Positions 12,483 to 25,612 of a stretch of 64,000 nt of DNA are shown here, piece after piece. A program made the position numbers and the translations under genes. Every line of letters starts with the position of its first letter. Position 1 is the stretch's first letter. Source of the DNA: Manduca sexta (Eukaryota > Arthropoda > Insecta > Lepidoptera > Sphingidae); NCBI RefSeq assembly GCF_014839805.1, contig NC_051129.1, positions 7,072,920-7,136,919 on the forward strand, in the 5' to 3' direction. Under the pieces are notes generated by a model that searched no databases, was not told the origin of the DNA, and saw only the letters and a list, made by a program, of their open reading frames with translations.

Positions 12483-13306
12483 TTAACTACAACTAGTACG
12501 TGACACAGCTCTGCTATCGACGAAGTTAATGCTTTGCTCCAGCCAGCGCTCTTGGCGGCGTCTCTCTTGGTCCTCGAAGACGGCTAATTTTCCCAGATTT
12601 GCCGATATTCTACTGATATGATGAGAACGCATCTCTCTAGCGCTTTTTATTCTACTCGTAAATCGTAACCAGTCTTGATCTCTGCCCATGTTCGGTCCGA
12701 AGAAAATATTCCCTTCATTATTTACCGATTGAGTCCCATAGAGTCACAACAGACCGCGTACCGGGGCACTCTCTGTGTTGGTAGGCCGGAGAGACCGCGC
12801 ACGTACGTATAAGTGATTGGCGGTCGCAGAATACGCTTAGGCTGTTGTTGCTTTTTGGGTTGCCGTGTGCGCTCAGTAGGAGTGCACGACTGGGATCGAC
12901 TTGTAAGGTTAAGACTCTGGAATACCCGGCGTAGAGATACGGTTGAACGATTGCGTCGGTGGCGCTCGGAGCCGTCACTGCCGGATTCACTGGCTGAACA
13001 CGAGGAGCGGTCGTCTGTACGCGCAGTATCCCCGGACACGCTGTCAGAACTGCTGGAGCTGCCCATGGAGTCAGAGTCGGGGGCTCGTCGAGTTATCCTT
13101 TTGCTAAGAGCTTTCAATAACCGGCCGCCGCGAGGCGTCGATATATTTTCCGTCATCTCCTCCATTGGTGGGCAGACGACGATTTTAGGCGTCACTGATT
13201 CTCGTCGGCTTCCTTTGGTCGAGCGCTGCTGTTCCACCATGTTTACTGGTAAGTCTCCAACGAACTTGTCACTTGCCACAAAGTTGATTCCTAGCTTGTT
13301 TTTCAT
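12483..13306 (-). CDS. Ser/Arg-rich protein of unknown function, probably two coding exons
   Basis: A TATA box and initiator lie upstream. Exon 1 begins at ATG 13306-13304; the GTG further upstream is not a eukaryotic start. Read through, it gives 194 aa ending at TAA 12724-12722. It has an N-terminal part, a Ser/Asp-rich stretch (about residues 78-115), a basic segment (SLRRVFQSLNLTSRS) and a conserved-looking block TYTYVRGLSGLPTQRVPR. This block is reminiscent of a short domain in uncharacterised insect proteins, though I recall that only loosely. A second strongly coding frame, offset by -1, ends at TAA 12485-12483. An intron from 12761 (CG|GTACGC) to 12682 (GGGCAG) would be 80 nt long and join the two exactly in phase. 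That removes 12 residues and gives about 247 aa with an Arg/Glu-rich, probably helical C-terminus. The donor is weak, so a read-through short form, a frameshift or a sequence error remain possible. Confidence 0.7.
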
Positions 13307-13367
13307 AAGGTCTTCGTGTAAATAACTTTTTGTTGTAAAAATCACCGGCTTGTTTTGTTCGTTACTT

Positions 13368-13376
13368 CATAAAATG
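13368..13376 (-). promoter_or_regulatory. Short upstream ORF in the leader of the 12.5-kb gene
   Basis: On the minus strand ATG AAG TAA (start 13370, stop completed at 13362 in the leader) precedes the main ATG by about 60 nt. It could lower translation. The leader seems unspliced. Confidence 0.4.
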
Positions 13377-13473
13377 TTATTATGAATATAGTTGATACTT
13401 GAAACTTTTCCGCTTATCTCGTATCAGTTGAGTTGTAAGAGTGCAAGGATCGCCTCGTTAAGATTCGGTCCGA

Positions 13474-13509
13474 ACTGTTGGTAGTCGAGTCGCCTGGGAG
13501 CTTTATATA
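13474..13509 (-). promoter_or_regulatory. Core promoter of the 12.5-kb gene
   Basis: TATATAAAG occupies 13509-13501 on the minus strand. The initiator-like CAACAGTT puts the transcription start near 13476, 33 nt downstream of the TATA box. The leader would be about 170 nt. Confidence 0.7.
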
Positions 13510-13901
13510 GGCTTTTTCGGGCATGCGCAGAAAGTGCCGACGCCGTGCACCCGTGCGAATACTGCACATCCGTCGTCGGCAGGACACCGCTCCCACCCCC
13601 TACTAAACTAAAGACACCATTTAGATGCGTTATGGATGTCAGATCATAATTTAAAAGTATATTCCATATTAAATCCTTCTATCGACGAAAAACATTTACC
13701 CACGTTAGGTACATCGTTATTAAACAATAGGAACACTACGTTTAATGAAGTTAATATTATACTATTAGGCTTGCTTCCAATAATAAACTCTAGGATGCTG
13801 TTAGAATATCTTTGTTAACGTTTTATCCAACCTAATAAATTCTTCAAAAAGTCACGTGAAACACGTGCCTCTCACGGAAACAACACCTACTTGTTTCATT
13901 A

Positions 13902-14052
13902 TAGCAAACTTGAAGGCGTCATCGAGTAGGCGCTTAATGTAATACGTACTTATATTGCCTAACTTGCTTGAAATCTCTGTTAGAAAACTAAAAACGTCAT
14001 AGAATTCCGCCAGCGTTAGTCTAAGATTATAATTGAGTTGGAATGATGTCAA
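13902..14052 (-). CDS. Exon-like open segment, unidentified
   Basis: The minus strand is open from about 14093 to 13852. The part up to a candidate donor CAA|GTAGGT (near 13890) has non-repetitive, protein-like composition (for example LRLTLAEFYDVFSFLTEI, then YYIKRLLDDAFKFAIM). There is no ATG at the front and no clear acceptor. It may be an internal exon, perhaps of a membrane receptor-like gene, or a decayed remnant. This is only a suggestion. Confidence 0.25.
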
Positions 14053-14099
14053 CGCTCTGTCTCTTTGACATCTCGTTGACCATTTTCGGTGATAATAGC

Positions 14100-16665
14100 G
14101 TTAATGAACTTGAAGAGGCCGATAGAGTGTCTGTTTGAATGATTAATAGTTAGTATTAAGTTCATTGATTCGTAATTTTGTGGTACCTATACATTTTGTC
14201 CGCTATTATGTTTAAAAGGTTCTGGTTTAATGAAACCATTTATTTTTAAGGTTAGAATGGATTATTTACATTGTATATATTTTCACATTTCTTTTTTTAT
14301 ATAGTAGTTCAATTTTCTACTACCTATAAAAAAACCTGAGTTTATATTACTCTTGCTGTTTCATATTTTTCGATCGATTCTAGGATACCTATGATTTTTT
14401 TTATAAATTATATCTCAATTAAACAAAAGGTACAGAAAACCAATGAAATAAGATTATTTTACCTTAAAATTAAAATTATATTACATTGACAGTAAATAAG
14501 TAAAATAATGAAACAATCAACATAGCTTCAGTTTTACTATTACCTAGTACCTATTAATAGAGTTGTCTTTTAAATTCGATGTAACAGCATATGCCCGTTG
14601 TAGTAACACGTAAATATGTCGCGTTACACGATCAGCCTATGTATATCCAGTTTTTAACAGGCCGTCATAATTGTGTCAACTGGCGAGGAATAATCATCTC
14701 GCATCACTTGATGGGTACATTGTTTGGGAGTTACTTCACTTCCCGCCAGATACCGAAGATTAGACTTTGACGTGCCTGAATAAAAAATATAGATCTATCA
14801 AATACAGATGCAATAAACAAATGACATTCATGATACAATAGAGAAAAAATAAAACAGAAAAACTAGCTGAATGTTTATAAAACTAATTAGGACTTTAATA
14901 ACTATGGTCAGTAAATAAGTTGTTACAACGAACATATCACATGTCTGCTATATGCCGAAACAGTGCCGCAAATCCCGCACGATCCCGCGGCGATAATCTC
15001 GCAACTAGCGGGAATGACCGGTTGTAGTCGACTTATCCTTAAGCATATCAAATCACCTTTAAATAACGTTATCTGCGTAGAATTATTGTAATCACATTGC
15101 ACGACTAATGAGCTTATAATCAATATGCAGTGCGGATTTATCTATATGCCGTATAGGCCGCGGCTTACTGACGGCAGCGGCTTAGGGGCGGAATATTTCA
15201 AAGTAGGGACGGTACAAATAAGGTCAACTTTCTGAAAATTTTGTGGGTGTTATTTAGTGCCTGTGAACTTTTTTTTGCTTTTGCAAAATAGGCGGGACAC
15301 TTGAGGGGCGGCGCGTACTGAGTTGCTCTATATTTAGGAAAATGATAAATCCATCGCTGCTTATATCCGTATTGTATACATGGTAATATAGATTGGATAC
15401 ATCATCGTTTATAAAACATCACTTGTTTCGCTATACAAACCTATAAAACTAATTGTCTTATTAGCATTACCACGTTGGGTTTTTAAAAAGCCTTTTCTTT
15501 AGAAGAGAAGTTTTGCATTTTACGATGTTTCTTGTGTTTTAATATCAGTGTATTGCATTTTGTTGACGTTTGACGCTTTGTAGCTTATTTTCGAGCGTCA
15601 TCGTCACACGACGTTATTGAATTTAGGTCAGAACTCTAAGATCGCCACGTGGCGATGGAACTCTCCCGGTGTCAACTGTTTTCTTAGCACGTGATTTCGT
15701 CACGATTTCAAACACAAATTAATTAATTTCATAAACAGGGCGGAATCTAGGGTGCTATTAAAATGTCATGTTTCTGTAAATTTCCATGTATGTACTTAAA
15801 TATTAAATTCATGTCAATGTAATACTATATTTATGTTAATATCCTTTTGATTTTAGATATATCGAAAGCCATATATAAGTAATAATGTGGTCTTGCACTT
15901 GATTTTCGCTCTTGTTGCCTTCTATAGGGTGTTTTCATGGAAACAGATAATTATGATGCCAATGCTGAAACTACCCTTAACTGAATAATAGGATTAGTAT
16001 GTACGATTAACTAGTCACCAACACGATTATGATCAAGGGTGTATATACCAAACTAACCTTACATGTGTAGAGTCATAGACACAGCTGGTTTTATTCAAAC
16101 TCCATGCGAAAATCTGAGTACCTATTCTCGAAATAATGGTGGTAATCTGTACTTTTCCGGGATAAATGTAGCTTGTATTTTATGCCAGGAATTGCCTGGT
16201 TTACCTGTGCATAATTAATTTGAATGGAATTCATTCAAATTTCTTCAAAAGAAGACGTTTATTTCCATACATCCAACTATTATGTGTAGGATAAAAAAAA
16301 TAATATTATGGATTTTTTAAAAATAATAACGAGTACGTACCTGGTCGAAACCTTTGCCTAGAAATGAAATTAGCAAACTTTACCATTCAGTGATATTATT
16401 ATTTCCAACGTGTATCTCACACATTTTACCCTATCCAATACTGTAGCAACGTTTGCTTCTTTTTTTTAGTTTTAAATTATACCTGAACTTTACTAACAAA
16501 ATAATAGTTAGTAATTTTAATTATATACTTGTACTATTAATATCGAAAATTAAGATTGACGTGTACAAAGATACAATGGTTTTTTTGTCATGTTTTTGTT
16601 ATCGTTTGTAAAGCCTTTCATTTGAACTTATTACAAAAATTCAGTCTACATTTATATTATGCATT
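14100..16665. other. No gene seen; degenerate LINE 3' fragment near 14.66-14.73 kb
   Basis: ACAGGCCGTCATAATTGTGT at about 14659 resembles ACAGGCTGGCATAATTGTGT of the LINE 3' end at 62.48 kb; a weaker copy lies near 18613. A GC-richer patch at 14.93-15.33 kb contains no convincing exon. Confidence 0.4.
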
Positions 16666-16952
16666 CTAGCTGACCCGACAGACGGTGTCCCGTTATTGAA
16701 TTTGCAGCGCGCATTCTGTCAATCGCTGACAGTTATTCCAAACCATTGACAGATATATGAAATCAATATTTTCGATAAGTTTTCTTAAATTTTCTAATTT
16801 TCCGCACAATTTTTTGAATTTGTTCTTTGATAAAAACCTTCTCCTGACAATAATAAACAACAAAAAAAATTGTGAAATCGGTTCAGCCGTTCACGCGTGA
16901 TGGCGTGACCAAGGGAAATAGGTTCATTTCAATTCATTTTTTTATATATAGA
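16666..16952 (-). mobile_element. Short non-autonomous Helitron
   Basis: On the minus strand the 5' end is A|TC (16952-16951) and the 3' end is a foldback ending in CTAG (16669-16666). The sequence just before CTAG reads GTCTGTCGGGTCAG. It is a deleted relative of the 1.9-kb element at 34.0-35.9 kb: both carry ACGCGTGATGGCGTGACCAA and CATTGACAG near the same relative positions. Confidence 0.8.
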
Positions 16953-17399
16953 TGACTTTTAAAAAATATTTTACTATTTAAATAACCGCTACATGGTTAT
17001 ATGTGGCACCTATTTACTATTTATTATCCTAATTTGTATAAAAAGATACAAAAGTAGGATATTAGGCTAAATAACAGGGTCCATAATATGATGAAATAAT
17101 TAGGTGCAATTAAGTATTTAACTAAAATATGAATCATTTGATTATTATGACGATATCATTAAAAACTATCGCGATAGGAAAATTACAAACGTCACCATTT
17201 ATTAAATAATACTTATGTAAGAAGATTAGGACGCAATAGTTAGTTAGTGATAAGCTTCTTCCGAATGCTTATGCACATAAATCGGCCATTAATTTTAATT
17301 AGACGTCTGAAAATACACACAACGATATAATTAGGTTGTATGACGCATTTAAAAAACATTATATGGTTATTACAAAGGGAAAGCACAGGCACAATTGTT

Positions 17400-17575
17400 G
17401 CAATAATTTTCCGCTGCGTGTATTCCGTCTCATCGTCGTATGGGGCGGGCTTCCGGACTCCGGGCTGATACTGAGTAGAAAAACACGATATCACTGTTCC
17501 TAATCCGGATACCGAACCTGAGACCTCAGCTCTGCAGTCGTACCGTCATAAAAATAAGCCACCGAGACAGGCATA
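17400..17575 (-). mobile_element. Degenerate tRNA-derived SINE fragment
   Basis: GACTCCGGGCTGATACTGAG near 17457 and the decayed B-box side match the intact SINE at 47954-48220. A still more decayed copy may lie at about 19085-19210. Confidence 0.6.
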
Positions 17576-17579
17576 TATT

Positions 17580-20049
17580 ATTATGACACAAGTAAGGTTA
17601 TTATTCATTAATGTGATAAATACATTGTACTAGTATTAAGTAGTGCAGATTTTTTTAAAGTTCATTCCATCAATTTTGGTACTAAAATAGATTAAATAAT
17701 TTCGGTGTTTGACTGTTCTATTTACTTGTGTATAGCAATGGGGAAGTACCAAAGGTCTGAATATTCAATAAGCAGTACATACAACAAAAAATATGTAAAA
17801 ACATCTGGCATAATAATCAGCCAATTTGCATTTGTTTTTATGTTCATAAAGGTTCTGTATTATTCCTCGTCTATTGCAACAGTTTAAAACAGAACGCTGT
17901 GATCTACGCTAATGTACTGACAAAGAGAACATGTTTTATTTATGTCATTATTATTTACTAAATAATACATGTTTAAAGCCATCTGAATAGGAGTTTTACC
18001 GCACGTAACATAGTAAACTGAGAAGCCATGGGTGCATCGAATTTTTTAATACGACGCTGGATGATTTTAGTATTATAGTCCGAAAGAAAAAAAATATACC
18101 AATACATGGTTAAATTCTTTCATTTGCTTGTATAACTATTTTAACATTTTGAAGGAAGAGTTGAAAAATAATAATGTAAGAGATGTAATTGACAATTAAT
18201 GGGAAAATACGGCCCGGAATTTCTTTTTGTCTTTCTTCTTCGGGTAGTTATCAGTTAGCTAGTGAAAGGCTGGTAGGTTACCTAGGTTAGGGCCTATTTA
18301 TCCTCACCGGGGAATCGTAATACGTCCTCGACATTATTTTATAAAAATGTAAGTATACATCATGTTTTGATTTGTAATTTTACTTCTAGCACAAAATGTC
18401 TATCAATGTCCATAGTTATAAAGGTAACTATTAATTATAATTATTATTATCATGTATCTTGACCTGTCATAAGTGCAATTATGTTCGCCTATGTGACTTA
18501 TATTTTTTTTATAACGGATAATGACTACCGTATTTCAACTTGGTGATATACCTATTATAATAGCTCCTTCCGATGAGTTGCATTTGGGAGTTGATTGGTA
18601 AAGCGTAAGACAGGCCGTCATAATTCCAGCAATTGTCATCAGTTCTAAGGCAGTCACTTTAACGTATTTAAAACTATTTAAACATCAGTTATAGCTGATA
18701 AGACATAATGCTTATAAGACATAAAATATTATATTTTACGAAATTATTTTCCCTAATACCATTTGTAAATGGTATAGAGACGCTATTTCAAGAATATCCA
18801 GAAATAGTAGAAATATTGGATGTATAGAACATAGAGATAAGACGGTGCCGTGGGTGGGTTGCAATGGCTACTTGCAGAAATGAGTGATTCGCGAACTAAA
18901 ATAGAATCGAATTTATGTAAAATTGCAGATGATCATGCTCGATTCGTTCATTTTTCAAAAGAACATGCAGACAAAGCAAATACCTAAATGTCATGTATAA
19001 TATTAGTAAGATAATATGTAATGTAGGCAGATTATACCACGCTTCTTTTTTTCGCTTTAAAGTAAGCTATCTTGACCACATTTTGCCTGCTATTAGTTCC
19101 CAAAGACAAGCCGCGTTATTTATCGGTCACAATGCCAAACTGAAATTGAACCTGAGACCTCACCACGACAGTCGTACAAAATTACAATTATGCCATCAAC
19201 ACAGTCGTAATTAAACTAGTAGGATAGGTATATAATACTATTACATGTCTATTTTGAGTCATATTTAACATTTTTCTTCGATATTTGTAATACGCCATTA
19301 ATAATAGCAGAAGTATTTTCCTCAATGGGTTTAACACGATATGGATCTTTAAAAATCAATTCTTAGTACACAAGTGGCCTGATGTCGCCATCTTTATTCA
19401 AAACATGGCAGCTGCTGAGGGATTGCGCTATTTTAGTAAACACATTGCAATTGCGAATGACAGAACTACAATCGGTTAACCTGAATATTGATGGTAATCG
19501 TATACCGACATGCTTTCTGTTGTAATATCAAAGTGCAATTATTGCATTTTGTGTTTTTTGTTCAGTCTATGCATTTAAAAGATTTAATGTTTTTTGTTGT
19601 CGTTTAATAAGGTGATATGTTATTGACTAGGATTTGATCACAGCTCTGATCATGTAACTGTCTTTTCCCGGAATAAAGTGAAGTTTATATTACTTTGTGT
19701 CCACACCTACCTAATGATAGTCTCGTTAAAATTCATTCAGCCGTTTCAGAGATTAGCGCGAACAAACTGTTAACACACAGGAGACCTGGTTTGTTTGACA
19801 GTTACACACAGATACGTTAAGTATACTAAGTAATTAATGAACCGATCATGGACTTGTCGCTTGTACTTACAAGATTTTTGAAGATGTTTTTTGAGAGCAC
19901 AGTATACATAGTAATATTCTTTAGTAAAATCGAATCAAAAAAGTGATCTACTCGAATTTATGGTGTTCATTTCATGCCATTACTTTAAAACTAAACATAT
20001 AGGAACATAGAAAGACTTTTATAGTTGTGAACTGTAATATTACTATTAT
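17580..20049. other. No gene seen
   Basis: AT-rich intergenic DNA with only decayed repeat fragments. The small frames at 17705-17887 and 18993-19214 have no supporting signals. Confidence 0.5.
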
Positions 20050-20113
20050 TTTATTAGCAAAAATCAGGTAAGGATGCTGACGTTATTTAAATTGGGGGTA
20101 AACCGGACAGTAT

Positions 20114-21394
20114 TCAGCGTACGAAGACAGCGGCGCCGGGGGCCACAGCGGAGTACGCCAGGGGCACTGGGCCAGCCCCGTACGGCGACACCACCGAGCG
20201 AACAACTCCCGAGGGGTAAACGTAGTCCAGTCCAGAGGAGTAGGTCAAGAATTGTGGAGCCGGTTCGGGTGCTGGTTTAGGGTTAGGAGCCGCCATCGCG
20301 ACAGCGACCAAAGCGAAGAGAGCGAACTGAAACAAAAAGGATATTAATGACAGTAATGATCGTTTTTGTCAACACTAAATTTTTTAATATGATGTCTATC
20401 CTATTTTGCGCATGTAAATAACTTCAAATATAGCATTTGGTCCTAAAAGCAGTCAATTATATACAAGCGGTGGTTCTTCCTCCTAAGTAGAATCGGTTCG
20501 GAAAACCAAATTATAGTATTTTATAGAGACAAAAAATACTAGAGGTGACGTATTAAATTGGCGATGTAATGAGACATTAGTGACAAGTATAAAACAATCT
20601 ACCTCGTAACATAAAAAAAGCATGGCTGGTGATTAATTATGTTGATATAGATTGGATACTTCAATTTATATCACGTACCTACCAAGGCTGATAAGAATAC
20701 AATGCATGTTCCATATATTGACACTTGCAATTCTATACTCAAACGTTTCCTTAATGAAATGTACACCTGTTAGATCTCCCGCGTCTATTAATTATAATTT
20801 GTAAGTTGTTATTGTATTGTTAGTATGACATTGTGATTATAAGATATTGATAGCATGATGGTTACTTTTGATACAATGTCAATGTTAATAAACATCTGTG
20901 TTATTATTTACTTTTATATCAAGATGATAATGATTCCCCTATTTTAGCTTTAACTACTCATATTCTCTCGTTTGTTCATTGACAGTGTTTATAGATCGTC
21001 AAATTTTGAGTTTGATTCACAGGTCGAGGGAGACTTTATGTGCGTTTTTAATTTTCCAACTAAATTTTTCCTCACCCAATAGAGAATTGACGCCAGAGCG
21101 ACAGCTAGTCATAAAAACCAAGCCATATAAATTCTATCACAACATGAAAATGTGATAAGAGCAATTGGAGATATAATTACAAGAAATTCATAGTTAATAC
21201 GCATTTAATTCCATAAAATTAAAATCTTGGTATAAGAAATTTTAATGAGAACTTAAAGGTTCGTCGGTATAGCTGACCTTTGGTCGCCGAGATAAGGCAA
21301 GGTATAATATAAGGGTAGCTAAATTAAAAGAGAATAAGGTAGAAAATAGTAGAAACGTTCTTATATGAATATTACTCACAATTTTTCCGAACAT
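20114..21394 (-). CDS. Small secreted Pro/Ala/Val-rich peptide (Nplp4/cuticular-like), 75 aa
   Basis: Exon 1 codes MFGKI (21394-21380), followed by donor GTGAGT. Exon 2 runs from 20326 (after TTTGTTTCAG) to the stop at 20114. The join is phase 0. The start of exon 2 is the hydrophobic core FALFALVAVAMAAP, so the intron splits the signal peptide. Cleavage is expected after Ala-Ala or thereabouts. The mature peptide starts with PNPKPAPEPAPQ and ends in FVR. This resembles insect neuropeptide-like 4 precursors and low-complexity cuticular proteins; whether it acts in cuticle or as a secreted factor is not shown. AATAAA lies at 20055-20050, 59 nt past the stop. It is divergently arranged with the gene at 22.1 kb. 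Confidence 0.85.
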
Positions 21395-21420
21395 GTTTGT
21401 TGTTGCGATGCAGATCAATC

Positions 21421-21460
21421 ACTGAATCATAATAAGCTTCAGCATCTCTATGCTTTTATA
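21421..21460 (-). promoter_or_regulatory. Core promoter of the 20.1-kb peptide gene
   Basis: TATAAAAG at 21460-21453 and initiator TCAGT at 21425-21421 are about 33 nt apart on the minus strand. The leader is about 30 nt. Confidence 0.85.
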
Positions 21461-22042
21461 CAAAAGTGTGACCTTGATCTATCGAGTACACTACTTATTT
21501 GTTTTGGATGACAAATAATCAAGGTTGCCATACAGGTCGATGATCTGCCATCTACATCCTGGCTTGCCTAATAAGGCGAGAATATTTGTAATATTAAATA
21601 ACATATCGTCACGGAATGAACCACAAAAGATAAACAAAGATAACAGGATTTTAATAAATATGGGGAAAGGTTGTTAATATACGTTCCACAATGAACCCCA
21701 TAGAGAACTATTTTCGAACAACGCTTTATAGTACACTATGTTAATTATGCAATAACAAAAGATTACAATTGTATTACTTTAACATAATTGTTAACGTATA
21801 TTCTGTGCCGATTTATATGTCTTTGATTTCCTATAACGATCGTCTATAAAATATAACGATGTGTATTTATTCTTATCAAGTGTTGGTTGAGTTTTTTACT
21901 TTAAAAACAAAGGCCCAATTGGTTATGTAGAACACGTCTGTTCGTTTGTCTGTGCTTATAATTTACATAGATTCCCAACAGAGGAACATACATGTATAGG
22001 TTTTCCGTTATTGTTTGTGTGGCACCAAGGACTCCGCAGGCC

Positions 22043-22078
22043 TATAAATGTTGAAGGAATTTAAAAAATATGAACAGT
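22043..22078 (+). promoter_or_regulatory. Core promoter of the 22.1-kb peptide gene
   Basis: TATAAAT at 22043-22049 and initiator ACAGT near 22074-22078, about 33 nt apart. About 650 bp separate it from the start of the divergent 20.1-kb gene, so regulatory DNA may be shared. Confidence 0.8.
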
Positions 22079-22134
22079 TGTACTCCATAAGTCTACAGAA
22101 GTGTAAAGTGAGACATTACTTTTAATACATAAAA

Positions 22135-23750
22135 ATGCTGGCTAAGTTGGTAAGTCATACAAATAAGACGTTAAAAATATTTTATTAAAATTCCCATAAT
22201 ATTATTACTATGTGTAGTACGTAATTTAACCAAAATTGTTTTCAATGTATGTATGTAAATATCGATCATTTTTCAAGTTTATTTATGCAAGTAACTAGTA
22301 GTTTTTTCACGTCAGTATTAAAATTTAGAACGCATTTAGTGTAGTCGAATGAACTAAAATACCTAATAGGTATTTATAATCAGTAAAACACTTCCTCATG
22401 TTGAGCAAACGTACTTAGGCCAGTATTCTGTATTTGCTTACATATATGTGTTAGATTAATTTTATGTGTTTGCTAAATTGTCATAAGATATACATATTAA
22501 TTTGAAACTTAAAAATTTCAAGAGGAAAATTATTACTACAATAACATTTCTTATCCCTAGTGCTGCTTTGCATAACTATTTTTATTGTGAAATCATAATA
22601 TACTTATATCCGTAATACACATAATATATACAATAACATACACATAATATATACATTACTTTTTTGTAAATGGATTTACAGATTTTTACCCCACTTCCAA
22701 AAAGTAGACGGTTTTCAATTGATGTTTGTACTTTTTTTTATTAAAGCTTATGTTAAACAGTATGGTGTTAAGTGTTTATAACAAAACCGGAATGTGTTAA
22801 CGGATATAATGATCACTTATGTTGTAAGGACAAAGGACTGATCCATAACAACAGACCTGAATTAATGCACGGATAACACAAACATTTGCCGCTTTGGAAT
22901 TCTCCTTAGCATATTGCATCACAGAGCTGATTAGTTTTAAACAAAATAACCTATGACGTTATTCACTAAATTTACGGTACATTGTTATACATTTCGACTA
23001 AATCTCATTACATAACATAAAATTAGGTACTCTTATCCAGACAAAGCTTTATATGCTATGTTGGCGGGTGGGCTTATATACGAAAACACATCGAGAATTC
23101 GGTAATTCAATGTTATATGACACGTTTATACAACGAAGCCTGCGAACAATCGCAAAATACAGCAATAATATATTGTTCGTCGGCTGTGACAATTAGAGGT
23201 GTCGTTATGTCTATTTGTATGTTTGTCATTTCTATTGTTTCTATTATAATGTATTTACGACCTACGAATATGTAATACTTCTATTAGATTTGAAATAGTG
23301 GTTGCTTTTTGTGTTGCTTTCTCATGCTTAATAATTTCAATAGTCTTCGTCGTAACAGCTATCGTAACTGTTGTAGTTTTAAAACACTAAATGGATCTTT
23401 GAATGTCATGCGTCTGCAAATTTTTGAATATTGGGAAACTCCATACATTATAGTAGAGTTTATATTTAAAGTAACACGTTCCATTTAGCCTCATACCACG
23501 CAACATTTTCATTTAACTGATCATTCAGGATTGTCTACTTTTTGTGTTCCAGATTGTTCTGTTTGCCGTGGTGGCTGTGGCTCTGGCTAGGCCGCAACTC
23601 TATTCTGGCTACGGCTACAGCAACTACGGTGTCGGATATCCTAGTTATGGCTACAGCGGATATTCTGGCTACAGCAGCCCTGTCGCGTACGGTGGTTACG
23701 GTGCTTATGGTGCTTCGCCATACAACTACGGCTATGGATACGGCTACTAA
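22135..23750 (+). CDS. Gly/Tyr-rich secreted peptide, copy A, 70 aa
   Basis: Exon 1 codes MLAKL (22135-22149), followed by donor GTAAGT at 22150. Exon 2 runs from 23553 (after TTTGTGTTCCAG) to TAA at 23748-23750, in phase 0. The signal core is IVLFAVVAVALARP. The mature part is built of GY, SGY, YGY and GGYGAYG units and ends GYGYGY, with no Cys and few charges. Such Gly/Tyr-rich peptides occur in insect cuticle and eggshell, and also among nematode YGG-type antimicrobial peptides. I infer a structural cuticle role, with defence as an alternative. A second long frame over the same exon (23542-23802) is a shadow. The duplicate is at 32588-37065. Confidence 0.85.
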
Positions 23751-24981
23751 ATCTAGAATTCGTAGTGATTTTATGTTCGTAAATTCTTTTAGTTGTCTTT
23801 AGATTGGCTTTAAACTCATAATTCGGCTCGCTGATTATGTTTTATTCGTTTGTATAAATTGTTTGTTTTTATGAGAATTATATGGTTTTTGTAAACATGT
23901 TTTGTTTTATTATTTTTGATGCAAAATCGTGAAGTGTATATTTTTAGCATCGTACCAACATTTAAAATATTTAAGATTCCGATTAGCAATTATAAAATTA
24001 AAATCCTTTTTCGTTCACTTAACATAATATTGGGCAGATCTATTAAAAAGAAAATATAAATGAAATGAAAAGTATTCTTTAAAAACCAACTAATAATAAA
24101 TAAGTTTAAAGAATTAAATTTCAATTTTTAGCTGTCAAATAACAGTATTAACAAACTGTGACGTCACCGAATCGGCCATAATGCTGCGTGCGCAAGAAAG
24201 ACATAGCGGGATAACATTACCATGCACTCACTTTTGCTCAAAACAATATTTAAAATATGATTAACTGCTTTATTAATCAACAAATTTTATTGCTAATTTT
24301 ATAAAAGACTTTCTTTTTCTTATTCTTTCCTGTTATATGTAAAATATTGTAGAAATGCAAACATGGGAAACTTCCCTAGTAGTATAATAGATTTGAATAG
24401 AGACGGTTAGAATTAAGTTATAACAACTTTAATTTAAATTTGTCAACTATCTACAGGGTCACTGAAAATATGACGTATTTCTGTTAAGAGCTATTTGTCA
24501 TGTGAGCCTTATCCATAAGTAAAAAATTATAACATTTGAATGAAATAAAATAATTTTTACACTACCCATCAGTTATCTAAAATATTTTTTCCAAAGTTAT
24601 GAGGCTTATGACAGAAAAAAAAGTTATAATTTACGAATAACTTTCAATAAAAGAAATATCAAGTTGGTTGGAACATACTTATTCTTTACGATGGCGAGCT
24701 GTATAAATATTCTATTTTGCTTTCAAATTGATAATCCATAAGACCAACATTGCGAAAATAGTATATAGAATCTTTATTAATAATAATTATAAAGATTTTA
24801 ATGAGTCTGTAAAGTATAAGGCTGTACCATGTAAAGTCTTTAAAACTGTACTTAAAGAATTAAAGTAAACTTTGAATTATCGATTTGGAAATACTTAATT
24901 TTTAGGTAACAAAGTTAAAGGCAATGCTTTGTTTGCAAATTATCAGATACTTGTCCTGGTTGTTAAATTTCACGTGTATAA
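23751..24981. other. No gene seen (within copy A)
   Basis: The 3' flank of the GY-rich gene and AT-rich DNA, alignable in part to 37066-38300. Confidence 0.5.
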
Positions 24982-25441
24982 TCCTACTTATATTGTAAAT
25001 GCGAAAGTTTTGAGGATAGATGTATATTTGTTCCTCTTTCACGAAAAATTTACTGAACAAATTTGGATGAAACTTGACAGTAATATTGGTTTTACATCAG
25101 AATACAATTAGGCTACAATTTATAATGATTTTGTGTAATTTGGTCATAATATAACGATACATATCAAGTAACTCGGAAAAAATTGCTATCTTGGCGTATG
25201 CTGCCTAAATCGTTGGAGTTAGACAAAGATGATGTACCATAGGATTGTTTGTTTTAAATAGATCTAAATAAAAGTCATTTTTGTGGAAGCCACTATGACA
25301 AATAGTGATTGTTTCAAAATCTACAGAACGAATTTTTATGAAATTTCGTATAGAGATAGTTAACTCTGGAAAGGTTTTATATAGGCTACTTTCTATCCCG
25401 GAAAACCCTTGCACGCGGGCGAAGCCGCGAGCAAAAGCTAG
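24982..25441 (+). mobile_element. Non-autonomous Helitron, 460 bp
   Basis: It begins A|TCCTACTTATATTG and ends with a GCGGGCGAAGCCGCG foldback and CTAG|T (25438-25441), so both Helitron termini and the A/T target are visible. The same family is in copy B at 39867-40576, but at a different site. Confidence 0.85.
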
Positions 25442-25612
25442 TATACATATAACTTCATGAAGTATAATTATGTATTATAAAATTTCTGACAGTTATTTTT
25501 ATTATTGTTTTCCAATAAACGGATTATGATCGAAAATAAAATTTTAAAATTAAACTTTTTTCGGATTTTATCACAGTTTTAATAAAATAACATATATAAC
25601 ATAACATCACGC

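Noticed and set aside
12813..13325. 170-codon plus-strand frame opposite the 12.5-kb gene
   Set aside because: Antisense shadow; the minus strand has the TATA/initiator and structured composition.
23542..23802. An 86-codon frame overlapping the GY-rich exon, also kept at 36857-37117
   Set aside because: It is conserved only because the overlapping true exon is conserved; no own start context or splice logic. The peptide frame has a classic signal core.
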